In this document: piece by piece, positions 24,301-35,072 of the stretch
Layout of the letters: each line of letters opens with the position of its first letter
Numbering within the stretch: position 1 is the first letter of the stretch
Origin: Cochliopodium minus
Taxonomy: Eukaryota > Discosea > Himatismenida > Cochliopodiidae
Reading direction: 5' to 3'
NCBI GenBank assembly: GCA_024220525.1
Contig: JAMYWO010000108.1
Location: 91,329-139,232 of the forward strand
Length of the DNA: 47,904 bases
Notes under the pieces: generated by a model
What the model was told of the DNA's origin: nothing
The model's input: the letters and a program-made list of their open reading frames with translations, nothing else
Database searches by the model: none
Program-made: the position numbers and the translations under genes

Positions 24301-24860
24301 AGGAGAATCCTTTTTAGGATTGTTGATTTTCAAGACAACTACATCCCTCCCAATCAATCCCAATTCTATTCAGAAATATTAATTATTTATTATCGTTTAT
24401 TATTTGGAAAATTTTTACCTTTGATATCATAGAAATGTACATTCATATCAAGCTATAAATATTCAGTAGGCGCAAATTTATTAAAATCAATATTTATATG
24501 AATTTGTATCATTGAGAAAGAATTTATAATTTTACCTTCAATGATCCCATCATACTGGTTTTGATAAAAACCAAATAGTATTTACTAATTACAAATATTC
24601 TCTTTTTCTGTGCTTGTTTTTCGATATCTTTCCTTGTGGAATAGACCCATTTGGTATAGCCAGGGTACTATTGGTTATTAAACAAGAAATTTAAAAATTT
24701 CATAATAAGGAAGATTTTGTTTACCTTATTGTAATCGAGTTGAAGGCAATGTTCTTGGACGTATTCTGGATATAATAAAAATATATATTTTTTTATATTT
24801 TTTCAATTAATGTGAAGGAAAATTATATTTTTGACCATATTCTTTCTTTTTGATCTCCAT
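21302..24860 (-). CDS. CARMIL: CARMIL-like leucine-rich-repeat actin regulator
   Basis: A multi-exon minus-strand gene from ATG 24860 (MEIKKKEY) to the stop at 21302. The first ~100 residues form a PH-like domain (KKRIFVISKYYLVFIK, HFYDIKELGLIGRDVVVLK). A linker contains VYKATCFHQGRKYNLDF. An LRR array of about 400 residues then begins near FNSHFTEIRMRG, with repeats such as IKKLALPKNKI, VHIDLSNTGFY, IEYLDISASKI, SQSLDLSKNKF and ILKMDLSNNQLGD. After the LRRs a helical segment (FSHAWKDYYSALSLY) fits the CARMIL dimerisation region, followed by a short Ser/Asn-rich tail. CARMILs regulate capping protein, Arp2/3 and myosin I at the leading edge. I do not see the usual capping-protein-binding or proline-rich tail. 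The intron near 23740-23815 was placed by phase. Confidence 0.82.
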
Positions 24861-24976
24861 TTATAGAGGCTGAGGGATTTGCAATTTTTTTTTTTTTTTT
24901 TCATAATTTATAACTGAAATAAAACTAATTTAATTCCACCCTTTGAAATTGATTGATAATATCGATCAAATCATTA

Positions 24977-27180
24977 TTATAAATTGGATAGAATTGATTC
25001 ATTTTGGATGATATATTTCTCGTTTTGTTCGTAGGAAATCATTAATTGATTATAGATGCTGAGGAGAATTTTATCTGGCTGGCAAATCAACTTGAGATGA
25101 TCGTTGGTGGATTGGAACAAAGAGTCAAAAGGAACGAATTTGTTGGAAAGATGGATCAAATGAGAATGATAAGCACGATAAGCAGCACCAACAGAGGCAG
25201 ATTGAGGTTGATCAGTAGTATAAACAGGTACACCAAAAACATTTGACAGAATCTGGATGATGTTTTTGTTTTGGGAAGCACCCCCTGTCACAATGATTCT
25301 GCCAATATTCTCGTAGTTGAGCCCTATACGTCCAGAGTGTAATTTCATAGAAAGAAACTGAGATTCAACAACGGATCTGCACTTCAACTTATCGTTGAGA
25401 GATGGATCCTCAGAGAAATTTTTAACTCTTTGTCCTTGAAATTTAAGAATAAGAATAAGTAAATTCCATAATTGTTTGGTTGACTTTTCGATCACTCACT
25501 CATAAAATCAAGTTTACCTTTCTCGTTGAAAATGTAAGAACATTTTTTAACGGGAGGAATGATCTCAGTTTCTATGAAATTGAAAAAAGTGTACCCATTG
25601 CAACCAGCAGAAGTTTCATCAATGTACCTATCAAAAGTCTTCCAATCTCTGTTAGAACTTTCGTTCCTAACGTGTTCTCTCGACAAAGAGCCGTTTTTGT
25701 AGCAGAGTAAACTGATGAAACAGTTGTTGGTCAGAGGGTCGCAAAAAATGTGACCTTCGTCAGAGTTTTCTTTCTTGTTTTCGAGATAAAGAAATAAAGT
25801 ATCGCTAGTACCTAAAGATACGGCAATGTCTCCCTTGGTGAGTCTTAGTCCTGTAAAAAAAAAAAGAAATTTTAGTTGAGAAAAAATAATTTTTTCTTAA
25901 ATTGTATAACCAGCGACAGAGTTTAAACTAAAAAATTTTGATCGATTTAAATTATAAATTTTGCAGAAACGAAATCTTTACTTATCTCCAGAAAAAGCGC
26001 TGATGATACAAGTGTCCGAAAAATTGTATCTCTTTACGAAATATTGATTAATTTTTCCCAAAACTTTGTAGGATTCACATGTGCCCGAAAGTTTTTGATC
26101 CAAACCCTCTCCTGAATACTCTAAAGCTTCTTTTATCCATTGTTTGGTGTTTATATCCATACAATTCATTCCAGATCCGTCTCCATGGTCTATTGGTGCA
26201 TACTCACCAAGAAAAATACTTGGAATAAACGAAGATATTAGAGAAATTCTTTCTGTGTTATCATAAATCTAAATTTTATTATTAAAATATAAAATCTATT
26301 CAAAAAAAAAAAAAATACCTCCTTTTTTTCTCTATTTATTTTGGTAATCTGATGAATGGTGAATCTCTCAAATCTTGATTAATAGGAATTTTTAAATTTT
26401 AATTAATCCAATTGAAATTTCAAATGCGGATATAAAATAATAATTATTGTGATCATATGAAATGCTTTTTTTTTTTACCCTCTTGATCCTAACTCATATA
26501 AACAATTTGATTATCTATCCTTTGATTATAATTCATATTACCTGTTCTGCTTGCCAATTTATATGATCCACCAAACAATTGTTCCAATTCTTTGCAATAT
26601 TTTGTGGTGCTTGAATCCATCCATATGGGAGAATTGGCTAGCGAAAAAGCATCAGATAATAGGATTTCGAGGGTCTGATTGGGATCCAAATTGCTCAATA
26701 TTTTACTTGCCCCTTTCTTCCAAAACACACTCCCATGTTGTTGACCAGAACCTTTAAATCAATTTTGAATTTGTTAGGTATAAATGTTTAGGAGATTTCA
26801 TATTGAAGATAGAAATATGGATCAAAAAAGAGATAATTTAAATTTACCAGAAATAGCTCTGATATTTTTGAAATCATTGAATCCATTATTTTTCAATTTT
26901 TCAAATAAAAGATCTAAAGCATGAACAAACATGAGAGTCGGAGAGGTGACCTCATTTCCATTTCGATATACACCATCCTTTGTTTTAAATTTCTTACATT
27001 CACTTTCGAAAACAATACTTTCTTGTGCTATCGATTCCAATTTCGAATTTATTATGGAGGCTTGACAAAAAATAAATTTGATTTTGACAAAAATTCTATA
27101 TAAATTATTTATATGGTTCTTAAATTACCTTTAAATGATTGGGTACTGCAATCTAATCCCAAAAATAAATCACCATTCAT
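24977..27180 (-). CDS. XYLB: Xylulokinase (FGGY family, XYLB type)
   Basis: A multi-exon gene starts [17 protein letters not shown] at 27180 and stops at 24977. The N-terminal FGGY lobe has LGLDCSTQS, then [17 protein letters not shown] formed across an intron (human XYLB: SGAGQQHGS), and [13 protein letters not shown] carrying the catalytic-type Asp. The C-terminal lobe has [21 protein letters not shown] and [17 protein letters not shown], all close to eukaryotic XYLB, and the [21 protein letters not shown]-binding block near the end. It phosphorylates D-xylulose to xylulose 5-phosphate, feeding the pentose phosphate pathway in the cytosol. No key residue appears lost. The gene is tandem with CARMIL, about 116 bp apart. 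Confidence 0.9.
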
Positions 27181-27384
27181 TTTTTTAAATATAATTTAAT
27201 TTAATTTAATTCTCTTCAAAATATTTTCTTAAATTTTTTAAGTGGACAATATCAACAAATTGTTATTTTGTCTATCTTTAGCACAAGGATTCTTATTACC
27301 TATATTAATATTTAACAGAGGAATTAAGAATTAAAAATAAAACATAGATGTTTGCAATAAATACACGATTTGATTGTAAATAAA

Positions 27385-27906
27385 TTAGTTTCCTTTTTTT
27401 ATTATGAACAGTTCCTCGAATTTGCTGAAGCAAATCAGTAGGAATTCAGAAATAAGGTCTTTAAATATTTCAACATTACTTCCCCGCTCTTTCTTCTTTA
27501 AATTAATGTTGAATCTATCCGCGAAATCTTGCATTTCAATGTATATCTCTTTTTCATCTTCATTATTCAAAATTTTCTGCAGATTAAAAAAAAATGATTA
27601 TTGAATGATTTTTTATCAAGTGCAAAATAAATTAATCATTTAAATCAAAATATAATTATTTTATAAGCAATTAAAAAGGGAGTATTTTACATTATAAATC
27701 GATACAAAGAAAACAAAATCTTCCAAAATAAGATACAAAGATTTTCCATCAATTTTATGTGTAACACAATTATTAATAATCTCTAAATCCAATTCTAATT
27801 CCAACAATATTTCTTTCACAACCTCTATGGACAACCCTTTGATGATATAGTCTTGGTTTACCTTCCCAAAGAGCTTCCCAAGCAGAGTTAAATCTTTATT
27901 TTCCAT
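27385..27906 (-). CDS. Small helical protein, unrecognised
   Basis: Two exons (27906-27691 and 27576-27385) join in phase 0 to give 135 residues. The sequence is rich in Leu, Ile, Glu and Lys and looks all-helical (VKEILLELELDLEIINN, IFKDLISEFLLICFSKF). No signal peptide, membrane segment or known motif is visible. It is divergent from the small gene at 28240, with 333 bp of AT-rich sequence between them. Function is unknown. Confidence 0.6.
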
Positions 27907-28239
27907 TTAAATTTTTTAATTTTTTATTTTAAAATAAGAAAAATTAAAAAACACTATCAAAATATTTGTAAAAAAAATATTTCTTTTTTCATTGATTCTC
28001 CTTATTATCCATTTGTGAGAATTTAAATTTTTTTTTTTCCTAAATTGATATTTTTATTATTTCTATATCTTAAGAAATTTGATTCATCCTCTTCACAGTT
28101 GAAGCATTTTGAAAAATATTTAGCTTTTCCTTCCTCTCAATATGAATATATTGAATAAGATTTAAAACCATTTGTAACATCTTTTTTTTTGTTCACCATT
28201 TTAATCTAAAAAAAATTGATTAATATCCTCGTTGTAAAT

Positions 28240-28689
28240 ATGAATCAAGATAATTTAGGATTATTGATAGAATTGGAGAAGATAGGGAATGAATTTTTCT
28301 CTAAATTGTAAAAATCATCACAAAATTTTAATTATCAACGTATATAAATATATTTTTTTGATTATCAAAGAGAAAATGCGATATTTGATGAATATTCAAT
28401 GGATGATTTTGATAGTATGTTCAACAAATAAATTATATTGGAATATCTTTCAACCCATTTAAAAATTTTTCATTTTTCTTTAATAGAGGATAAAAAGAGT
28501 ATAGGCGAATTGATAAACAAATTGGAGAAGGATGACATGATCTTGGTTGAAAATTATTTACAAGATAAAGATAAAAAAGACCAGGAAATAAATGATCAAA
28601 ATCAAAAACTCCAAGAGATCATTGATACAGCAAAATATTGCAAAAATAGATTGGACAAAAAGCCAAGATATTCACAAAACAAAAATTAA
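28240..28689 (+). CDS. Small coiled-coil protein, unrecognised
   Basis: Three exons (28240-28307, 28371-28414, 28487-28689) join in consistent phase to give a protein of about 105 residues starting MNQDNLGLLIELEKIGNEF. The second half is a charged heptad-like helix (QEINDQNQKLQEIIDTA). The size and layout recall small coiled-coil subunits of nuclear complexes such as Mediator or kinetochore proteins, but no signature fixes this. A coding-looking segment at 28834-28955 may be a further exon under another splicing model. Confidence 0.55.
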
Positions 28690-29431
28690 AATAAAAATTT
28701 TGAAATACAAAAAATATTTAATCTTCTCAAATATATTTTTGAAAACAAAAGTTGATTCAAATGATTTCCATCTTCAATGTAAGTTAATCTACAATTGATT
28801 ATTATAATTTTCTTATATGATTAATCTTTTAGATATCAGAGATTATGAAATAAAAACAAATCCATTTTTATTCCAACCCAAAAATCTAATTTTATATGTG
28901 AATAACCTCTTTAGAAACCACTATTTTTTTTTTTTTATCAATAAAATTTAAAGGAACTTTACATTGGCCTTTTCGCTGTTTTTCAATTTACAATTTAATT
29001 AAAACTTATATTTACTTAAATTTTAATTTTTTTTAATATATTTAAATCATCTTTAATATAAATTCAATTTAAAATTTATTAGAGGATATTAATATAAAAG
29101 GCCATTCTCCTTCCATTCAATTTCTCAATTTTAAATTTTTTTTAGCGGCAAAAAAAAATTTTTCGCTGTATTCATGACAATTTGTTGAAATACCCCAAAG
29201 TTATTCAAAACCTCAAGCATATATATTATGCAAATTATATTCCTATTCAAAAGGATTAATATCCATTCTTTTTAAAAACCAAAGTTAGATAATTGAGAGG
29301 ATTTTTGAATTAAAAGATATAATTATTATAATTGAATTTATTTTTGAAGAGAAAATAGTATTATCACAGAAAAAACTAAAAATAATAAAAAAAAAAGATT
29401 CCAAATCTATTTTAATTGAATTTATAATTTA
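28690..29431. other. Mostly AT-rich non-coding; one orphan coding-like segment
   Basis: Positions ~28834-28955 can be read on the plus strand after a TTTTAG acceptor as DIRDYEIKTNPFLFQPKN and onward, which looks protein-like but has no clear partner exon. A short inverted match (AAAGGCCA-type) lies at about 28965 and 29097. The rest, including runs near 29000-29080, shows nothing recognisable. Confidence 0.35.
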
Positions 29432-29955
29432 ATGTCTGGAAACATCAAGAACTTACATATGAATACACAATTGAAAATTGTTAGAAAAAGGAAACTGATA
29501 GAGGATTTTGATAATGTTGGGACAAAATACGCCTTTTATAAAAGAAATACTGTTACTTTGAATAATAATACGAGTGAGAAGAGTTTCATTCAAGATCAAG
29601 ATCCAGTTAATGAAGTTAGGGGAGTGGTTGTTTATAAAGAGAAAGTAGAAAAAGAAAATGCTATCGGAGAAGTAATAAACTAGATAATAAAAATATATTA
29701 AAAATTAATTATCCTTTTTATTAAAAGAAATTATTATAATTCATTATCCTTTTTATTAACCAGATAATCATCTTCAAAAACACTACAATCATGCAAGTGA
29801 AGGAATTGATCTGCAACGAATTGGGACAAGAGTTACCATTTGACTTGAAGAGATGCCACGTTCCGATTCCAGAGACACAATATCACAAGCTAGCTTTCTT
29901 ATATTTTTCCGAGAGAGTGGGAGATAATATCGTCATAATCCCTCCTAAAGATTGA
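29432..29955 (+). CDS. Small two-exon protein, unrecognised
   Basis: Exon 1 (29432-29671) ends at a GAA|GTAATA donor and exon 2 (29764-29955) begins after ACCAG. Both are phase 0 and keep one frame of 143 residues. The N-terminal part is basic (LKIVRKRKLIEDF); the C-terminal half is well-structured looking (VKELICNELGQELPFDL, RVGDNIVIIPPKD). Exon 2 also has an in-frame ATG at 29791, so an unspliced 54-residue protein is an alternative. Without splicing, exon 1 alone would stop at 29683. No family is recognised. Confidence 0.5.
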
Positions 29956-30256
29956 TCGAAAATCGAAAAACAAATTATTTATTTGTCAAATACATATTTT
30001 TTCCCTTATTTTTCTATTAAACATATTTTTCCTTAAATTCTGAACACATTTCTTATAATTTTTTAAAGCTGTAATCAGTACGAATCCACATGTTTTTTAA
30101 AATAAAATTCATTCCGCATTCTTTAAATTTAGTTAATTTTTGAAAGCAGAGTTTTGAGAAAAATGTAAGACAAGCGGATTAATAAAAAAAATCCAAAATA
30201 AAAAAAAATTAAATTTAGAATTTCAAACACATTTCAATCTCCGTTTAGTTTTAGAT
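29956..30256. other. AT-rich intergenic stretch, no gene seen
   Basis: This lies between the convergent ends of the small gene at 29432 and the HMG-box gene. No supportable frame, repeat or RNA gene is seen. Confidence 0.5.
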
Positions 30257-30520
30257 TTAAAAGATTGTTTTCTTATTAAATTCCCTTTTTTCTTTTTTAT
30301 ATTTCCTCTTCTCTCGATCTGATTGCATCTCGTAGGGCTCCTTCAGCTCACCATCTAGATTGTTCCAGATCTCCATGATCATCTCGCTCAATTCAGAGAA
30401 AGGGATGGGTTCTTCGTTTCTCTCCTTCAAGATCTCCGCCTTCTTTTGCTTAAAGAAGATTTGGTACGCACTCGCATATTTTTTGGGAGGCTTCTTTTCA
30501 TAGGATTTTTTTTCTGTCTT
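30257..30520 (-). CDS. HMG-box protein (first exon not located)
   Basis: The visible exon encodes 87 residues ending at TAA 30257-30259. It is essentially one HMG box: KPPKKYASAYQIFFKQKKAE, then PIPFSELSEMIMEIWNNL, KEPYEMQSDREKRKYKKE. This matches the non-sequence-specific HMGB/NHP6 type, small abundant nuclear proteins that bend DNA. The exon is opened by an acceptor (ATATAAAG) at 30521 and contains no suitable ATG, so a short upstream exon must lie in 30530-30840. I could not place it. Confidence 0.78.
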   Translation of the reverse strand, partial: KTEKKSYEKKPPKKYASAYQIFFKQKKAEILKERNEEPIPFSELSEMIMEIWNNLDGELKEPYEMQSDREKRKYKKEKREFNKKTIF

Positions 30521-30842
30521 CTTTATATTTAAAAAGAAGAAATTTGAAAAAAGAAAAAAAAGATAAAAAGATGATATGGAAATAATCTCCTAATTCAAAT
30601 ATGAATCTCCACAAATTGTATGTGAAACATTCAGTTTATATAAATATTTTTAAGTAGAAATTTTGGAGCAAATACGTGATAAATATTGAACAAATCCAGA
30701 ATGTGATTTGTGATTTATCAATATTTCTCCATTCCATAAATTTGCTAACAAAAAATTTGGATAATTTTTATATCTTAACATACTATATTATTATTGATCA
30801 ATGACAAATTATCATTTGTATATCTTCTATTATCAATCATTT

Positions 30843-31223
30843 TTACTGTAATAAGAAATGTGAATCCATTACATTTTTCTTTTGGTCAGAAATATCATCC
30901 AATTCTTCTTTATCAATGTCAATATATTTATTGGATTCTATCTCCTTCTTTTTACCCAAGAGGATGCGTATTTTATTTTTCCATATCTCATTATCCTTTT
31001 TCATTTGATTGACTCTCTTCTCATTGCCCTTGATTATCCTGAGCAATTGGTTATTTTCTTCTTGGATCTTGTTGATATCGATTTCGCTGTTGTTGAGATG
31101 GGTGAAGAGATCATTCAATACAGAAATGATCTCTTCATTTTCTGATTTCTTTTTGATGGTGAAGTTGAATACTTCTTTATCATCGTCATCATATTTGAAT
31201 ATATCTTCTGTATCGAATATCAT
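30843..31223 (-). CDS. Small acidic coiled-coil protein, unrecognised
   Basis: An uninterrupted frame of 126 residues begins MIFDTEDIFKYDDDD and has a long charged helix (INKIQEENNQLLRIIKGNEK and onward) typical of a coiled coil. There is no known motif. Its start is 270 bp from the divergent Sel1 gene start at 31494. The lack of stop codons in AT-rich sequence and sensible codon composition support it as real. Confidence 0.55.
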   Translation of the reverse strand: MIFDTEDIFKYDDDDKEVFNFTIKKKSENEEIISVLNDLFTHLNNSEIDINKIQEENNQLLRIIKGNEKRVNQMKKDNEIWKNKIRILLGKKKEIESNKYIDIDKEELDDISDQKKNVMDSHFLLQ

Positions 31224-31493
31224 CCCAATTTTTTTTTTTTTTATAGCAAAGAAAACTCTTTCTTTATTTCAAAAAAAAAAAAAATGAGAAAAATATTGAG
31301 GGAAAGATTAGAGGAAATAAAGAATAATAACATCTTGATTATGAATCAATCATGCAAAAATAAAAGAATAAAATTAGATATTCACCCTGGCAAAATTATT
31401 TTCAAATTTATTTGAGCTTTTCTGTATTAATCAATACATATAGATGCCTTAAAAGAAGGAACCCAAAAGATCAAGAGATTCGAAGAAAAAGAT

Positions 31494-32677
31494 ATGATGG
31501 AGAAGAAAATAATGGAAAAAGAACTCGAAATAATGTTCGATGCTCTGTATGGGATAAAGATGAAGAAAGAAGAGGCGAAATCAAGAGAGATATGCACAAG
31601 ATACATCGAAAAATCAAATCTTCTCGCATTGGGATTAGATCATTTTGAGGGATGGTCAAAATCTGAAACTGATTTTAAGAAAAGTTATCAATATTTCAAC
31701 GAATTTCATCTCACATCCCTTCGAGAAGAAGGTGCAAGCAAAGTTCTTGTGGGATATGCTTTGTATCACTTGGCTGAGCTGTGTGAGAGGATCTATGATC
31801 TTGATGTCGATATGATCGAGATGTTTGAGGGAGCTGTCATTATGGGAAATAGCCAAGCGATGAATGGTAAAAAAAAAAATAACATCTTTATTTTTTTTTA
31901 AATATATTGTAAAGTTTTTTTTAAATGTCAAATCATTTTCTTAAAAATTAAAAATTAAAAATTAAAAATCAAAAATTAAAAATAAAATAAATAATAGTGG
32001 TAGTTTTTAATTACGATGATTAAAAAGTTTAATGAAATGCGAAAGAAAATGATAAAATTTAAAATATTTTAAAGATTTTTTTTTTCGTTATAGCAGAATT
32101 GGGGATGATGTATAAAAATTTGATAGAAAATGGGGGTGGTAATGAAATGGCCTTCGATTTGTTACAAAAATCCGCAGAGATGGAGAACAGCAGTTCGCTT
32201 TACAATTTGGGGAAATTCTACGAAGAAGGTATTCATGTAGGTAAAGACATTGCCAAAGCAGTCCATTTATATGAGAGGGCATTTCTTTTGGGAAACAAAA
32301 AATGTGCAATTCATTTGGCCCATATTTACCGGTCGGATGTTTTCCAAAAAAATGTCCTCAAATCTCTTTTCTATTATCTTGACTTGTATCTATCCACCCT
32401 TAGTTTGAAGGGTAGTCTTAAGGAGAACCGCATTTATTTCCGTGATATCAAAGATTTGATAAAGTTCAATGATGTTATCTTGTGGGAGCCTTCCTATCAC
32501 CTTTTTTGGCAGCGCTCTTCTCTATTTGACTCTTATGTTATTCTCCTTTTGTTAGTTTCCAAGCACAGGAGAGAGAGTACGTTGGCTGAGACTCACTTTT
32601 TGGTTAAGGGGATTATTTTGAAAATAATCAAATTTTTGTGTCATCACCACATCCAAAAAAACTACTTAAAGTTTTGA
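31494..32677 (+). CDS. Sel1-like (TPR-type) repeat protein
   Basis: Two exons (31494-31866 and 32094-32677) give 318 residues. The acceptor is a NAGNAG (TAGCAG), so one residue may vary between transcripts. The middle contains Sel1-like repeats: LGMMYKNLIENGGGNEMAF, LYNLGKFYEEG with AKAVHLYERAFLLGNKKC, and IHLAHIYRS. The C-terminal ~100 residues (LKSLFYYLDLYLSTLSL and onward) are helical and not repeat-like. Sel1 repeats form solenoid adaptors for complexes, for example in ER quality control or signalling; the partner is unknown. A second Sel1-repeat gene lies at 35073-36416. Confidence 0.75.
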
Positions 32678-33075
32678 TGAAAAGATATTTGTATTAAAAT
32701 GTTAATTTACCAACTTAATGCTCTATGATAATAAAACAATAGTCAAATGCGAAAAAGTTGAGGATGTGGTAACATCTGCGATTAATCAGTTGACCCATTA
32801 TATAAGACAATGAAGAGTTTTGACTAATTCAAAAATTCACAGAAACAAATCATTTGCATATGTTCACATCATTATCGTCCAACATAAATGGAATTGGAAG
32901 CTGATATCAAAATTGGTAAAAGAGGGAGTGTTGACATTGGTTCGTTTGGCCAAACATTTAAGTAAAAAAATATTTTAAACTTTTTATTTTTTGATTCTTT
33001 ATCCTCTATTCTCAAAAAAGAAATTTCAAGGCTTATTTAGTTCAATCAGGTTCCTTTTTTAAATGAAGAACATAT
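32678..33075. other. Intergenic, no well-supported gene
   Basis: A short plus-strand frame from ATG 32888 (MELEADIKIG, then GSFGQTFK before a GTAAAA donor) has a faint kinase glycine-loop look. The following sequence does not continue it in frame, so no gene is called. Confidence 0.4.
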
Positions 33076-34804
33076 TTAAATATGGATGACATTTTCTTCA
33101 TCTAATTCGGGCAAATTATCACGAAAGGCATCCTCCAACGCCGAAGCAATTTCCTTGGGGTCTGCCTCAAGAATGTCAACATGTTCGAGGGTGTAAGACA
33201 AAAACTCGATGATGAGGATAAGAATGGGTTTGGGGATGAACTTCAAATATGTGTTGTAAGAATGTTTTTTGCAAAGCAACAGCGCGACTGCGGACGATTT
33301 AAAAGATCTTGGGTAGCCTGTTTAAAAAAAAATGTTTTTGATTAAGAATTTTTCAAAAAAAAAAATCAAAAAAAAAAATAAAATATTTTTTTTCAAATAA
33401 ATTTTATTTTACAAAGATCATGTAGTTGCACCGACCAATTGTATTTGAGTAAATCAAGCACAATGTCCTTTGGATCTGGATCTAGTATTAAATTATTATT
33501 AATTTATTTCTAAAATTAAATATTAAATAATTTTTATTTCTTATATTTATTTCTTATTTTTAATTTTATTTCAAATTTTTTTTTAAAAACGAGAATATGA
33601 ATACCCATTCTTCCTGTAAGTGTGAACACCCTGAAATGGGACATGGAGACCATATTGTAGTCTATGTTTTTCTTTTTCAGCTCGAAAAACATTTTCAAGT
33701 ATTTATTGTTTGAGATTACTGAAAAAAATTAAAAAAATTAAAAAAAATTAAAAAAAAATTAAAAAAAAATTAATAAAAAATGTTTTGAACAATATATAAT
33801 CAAAAAATTATCAAAGGATATTTTACTTTCAATGTCTTTTGAGTCTGAATCACCTATCAAATTTTAATTTTTAATTAATTTAAAATAATTTAATGTGATT
33901 TATTCTCTTTAAAAAAAAAAATTACTCAGTGTAAAATCAATTAGGCATTTCATTTGTGCCTTGGATGATCTCGAAAAATTCCTTTTTTTAAAAAAAAAAA
34001 TGAATAAATAAATAATGGAGCTAATTTTGGAATGAAAAAAAAAAAAAAATTGTTCACAAATTTTTGATGGCGCTCATTGCCCTCTTTTGATTGTTATCTT
34101 TTTAAAAAAAGATATTTAATTTTTATTGAAAATAAAAATCAAAAAAATATAAGGGAAAATAAAAATAACAGTAAAACAATTTCATAAAATAAAAATAAAA
34201 AAATAAAAAAAATCGGAAAACAATTTCGTAAAATAAAAAAATAAAAAAAATAAAAATGAATAATTTCACAAAAAATTTTAACTTGTTAATGAAATTAAAA
34301 AATAAAAAAAATTAATTAATTAATTAATAAAAATTCTAAAATCTAAAATAAAAGAAATAAAAATTGTAAATAAATAAAAGGGTAATTAAATACCTTTTGA
34401 ATCTGTCAACATTAAATACCTATTAATAAAGTTGTTAATAAAATTTTTTTATTTTTTTTAAAAATAAAGTTACATAAGTGAGAATACTCCTCCACTCGAG
34501 AGAACTTCCAAACAGCTTTGGTCAGATGCATAAGTGATATTATTGATACAACTAAAAAATAAAAATAAAATAAAATAAAATATAATAAAATAATAAAAAT
34601 AAAATAATAAAAAAAAAAATAAATAAAAAATAAAATAATAAAAAAAAAAATAAATAAAAAAAAAAATATGAATAAAAAAGTTTACCTGCAACTATTTTTG
34701 ATACAAACTAGAAAATTTAAATTTTGATTAGAAATTTTGATTTGTTAAATAAAAAAAAAAATTCATACTGTCATTTTTGGTTAACAAAAGGTCACACAAT
34801 TTTC
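33076..34804 (-). CDS. Armadillo-repeat protein, 3' part (5' part missing on this side)
   Basis: Nine or so short exons on the minus strand can be joined in consistent phase from an acceptor at 34805 to the stop at 33076. The first exons form armadillo-like helices: GKLCDLLLTKNDSI, SCINNITYASDQSC, GGVFSLMYLML and NNQKRAMSAIKNL. Later exons (NNKYLKMFFELKKKNID, DPDPKDIVLDLL, KPILILIIEFLSYTLEH) are helical and end in an acidic tail, PELDEENVIHI. There is no start codon: the upstream intron enters the TAAAAAA array and the N at 34926. The missing 5' part is very probably the exons at 191-2851, whose last exon ends in the matching phase and armadillo register. Confidence 0.72.
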
Positions 34805-34859
34805 CTTTAACAAAAAATAGAAAATAAAAAAAAATAAAAAATAAAATGAAATAAAAATT

Positions 34860-35040
34860 AAAAAATAAAAAATAAAAAATAAAAAATAAAAAATAAAAAA
34901 TAAAAAATAAAAAATAAAAAATAAANTTTATTTTTATTTTTATTTTTATTTTTATTTTTATTTTTATTTTTATTTTTATTTTTATTTATTTTTATTTTTA
35001 TTTATTTTTATTTTTATTTTTTATTTTTATTTTATTTTGT
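34860..35040. repeat. Assembly junction (single N at 34926) between opposite-polarity A/T repeats
   Basis: Left of the N is a TAAAAAA array; right of it is a TTTTTA array. The abrupt A-rich to T-rich switch at the N marks a join of two assembled pieces. Genes on both sides lose their 5' ends here: the armadillo gene (-) to the left and the Sel1-repeat gene (+) to the right. Confidence 0.9.
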
Positions 35041-35072
35041 CATTCATTATTTTTTTAATTTTTTTGGATCAG

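Noticed and set aside
28960-29105. A short inverted match (AAAGGCCA) as terminal inverted repeats of a small transposon.
   Set aside because: Only about 8 bp match, with no target duplication and no transposase sequence nearby.
32888-33060. A possible protein-kinase start with a GSFGQTF glycine-loop look.
   Set aside because: The sequence after the putative donor does not continue a kinase in any phase and stops within a few codons.
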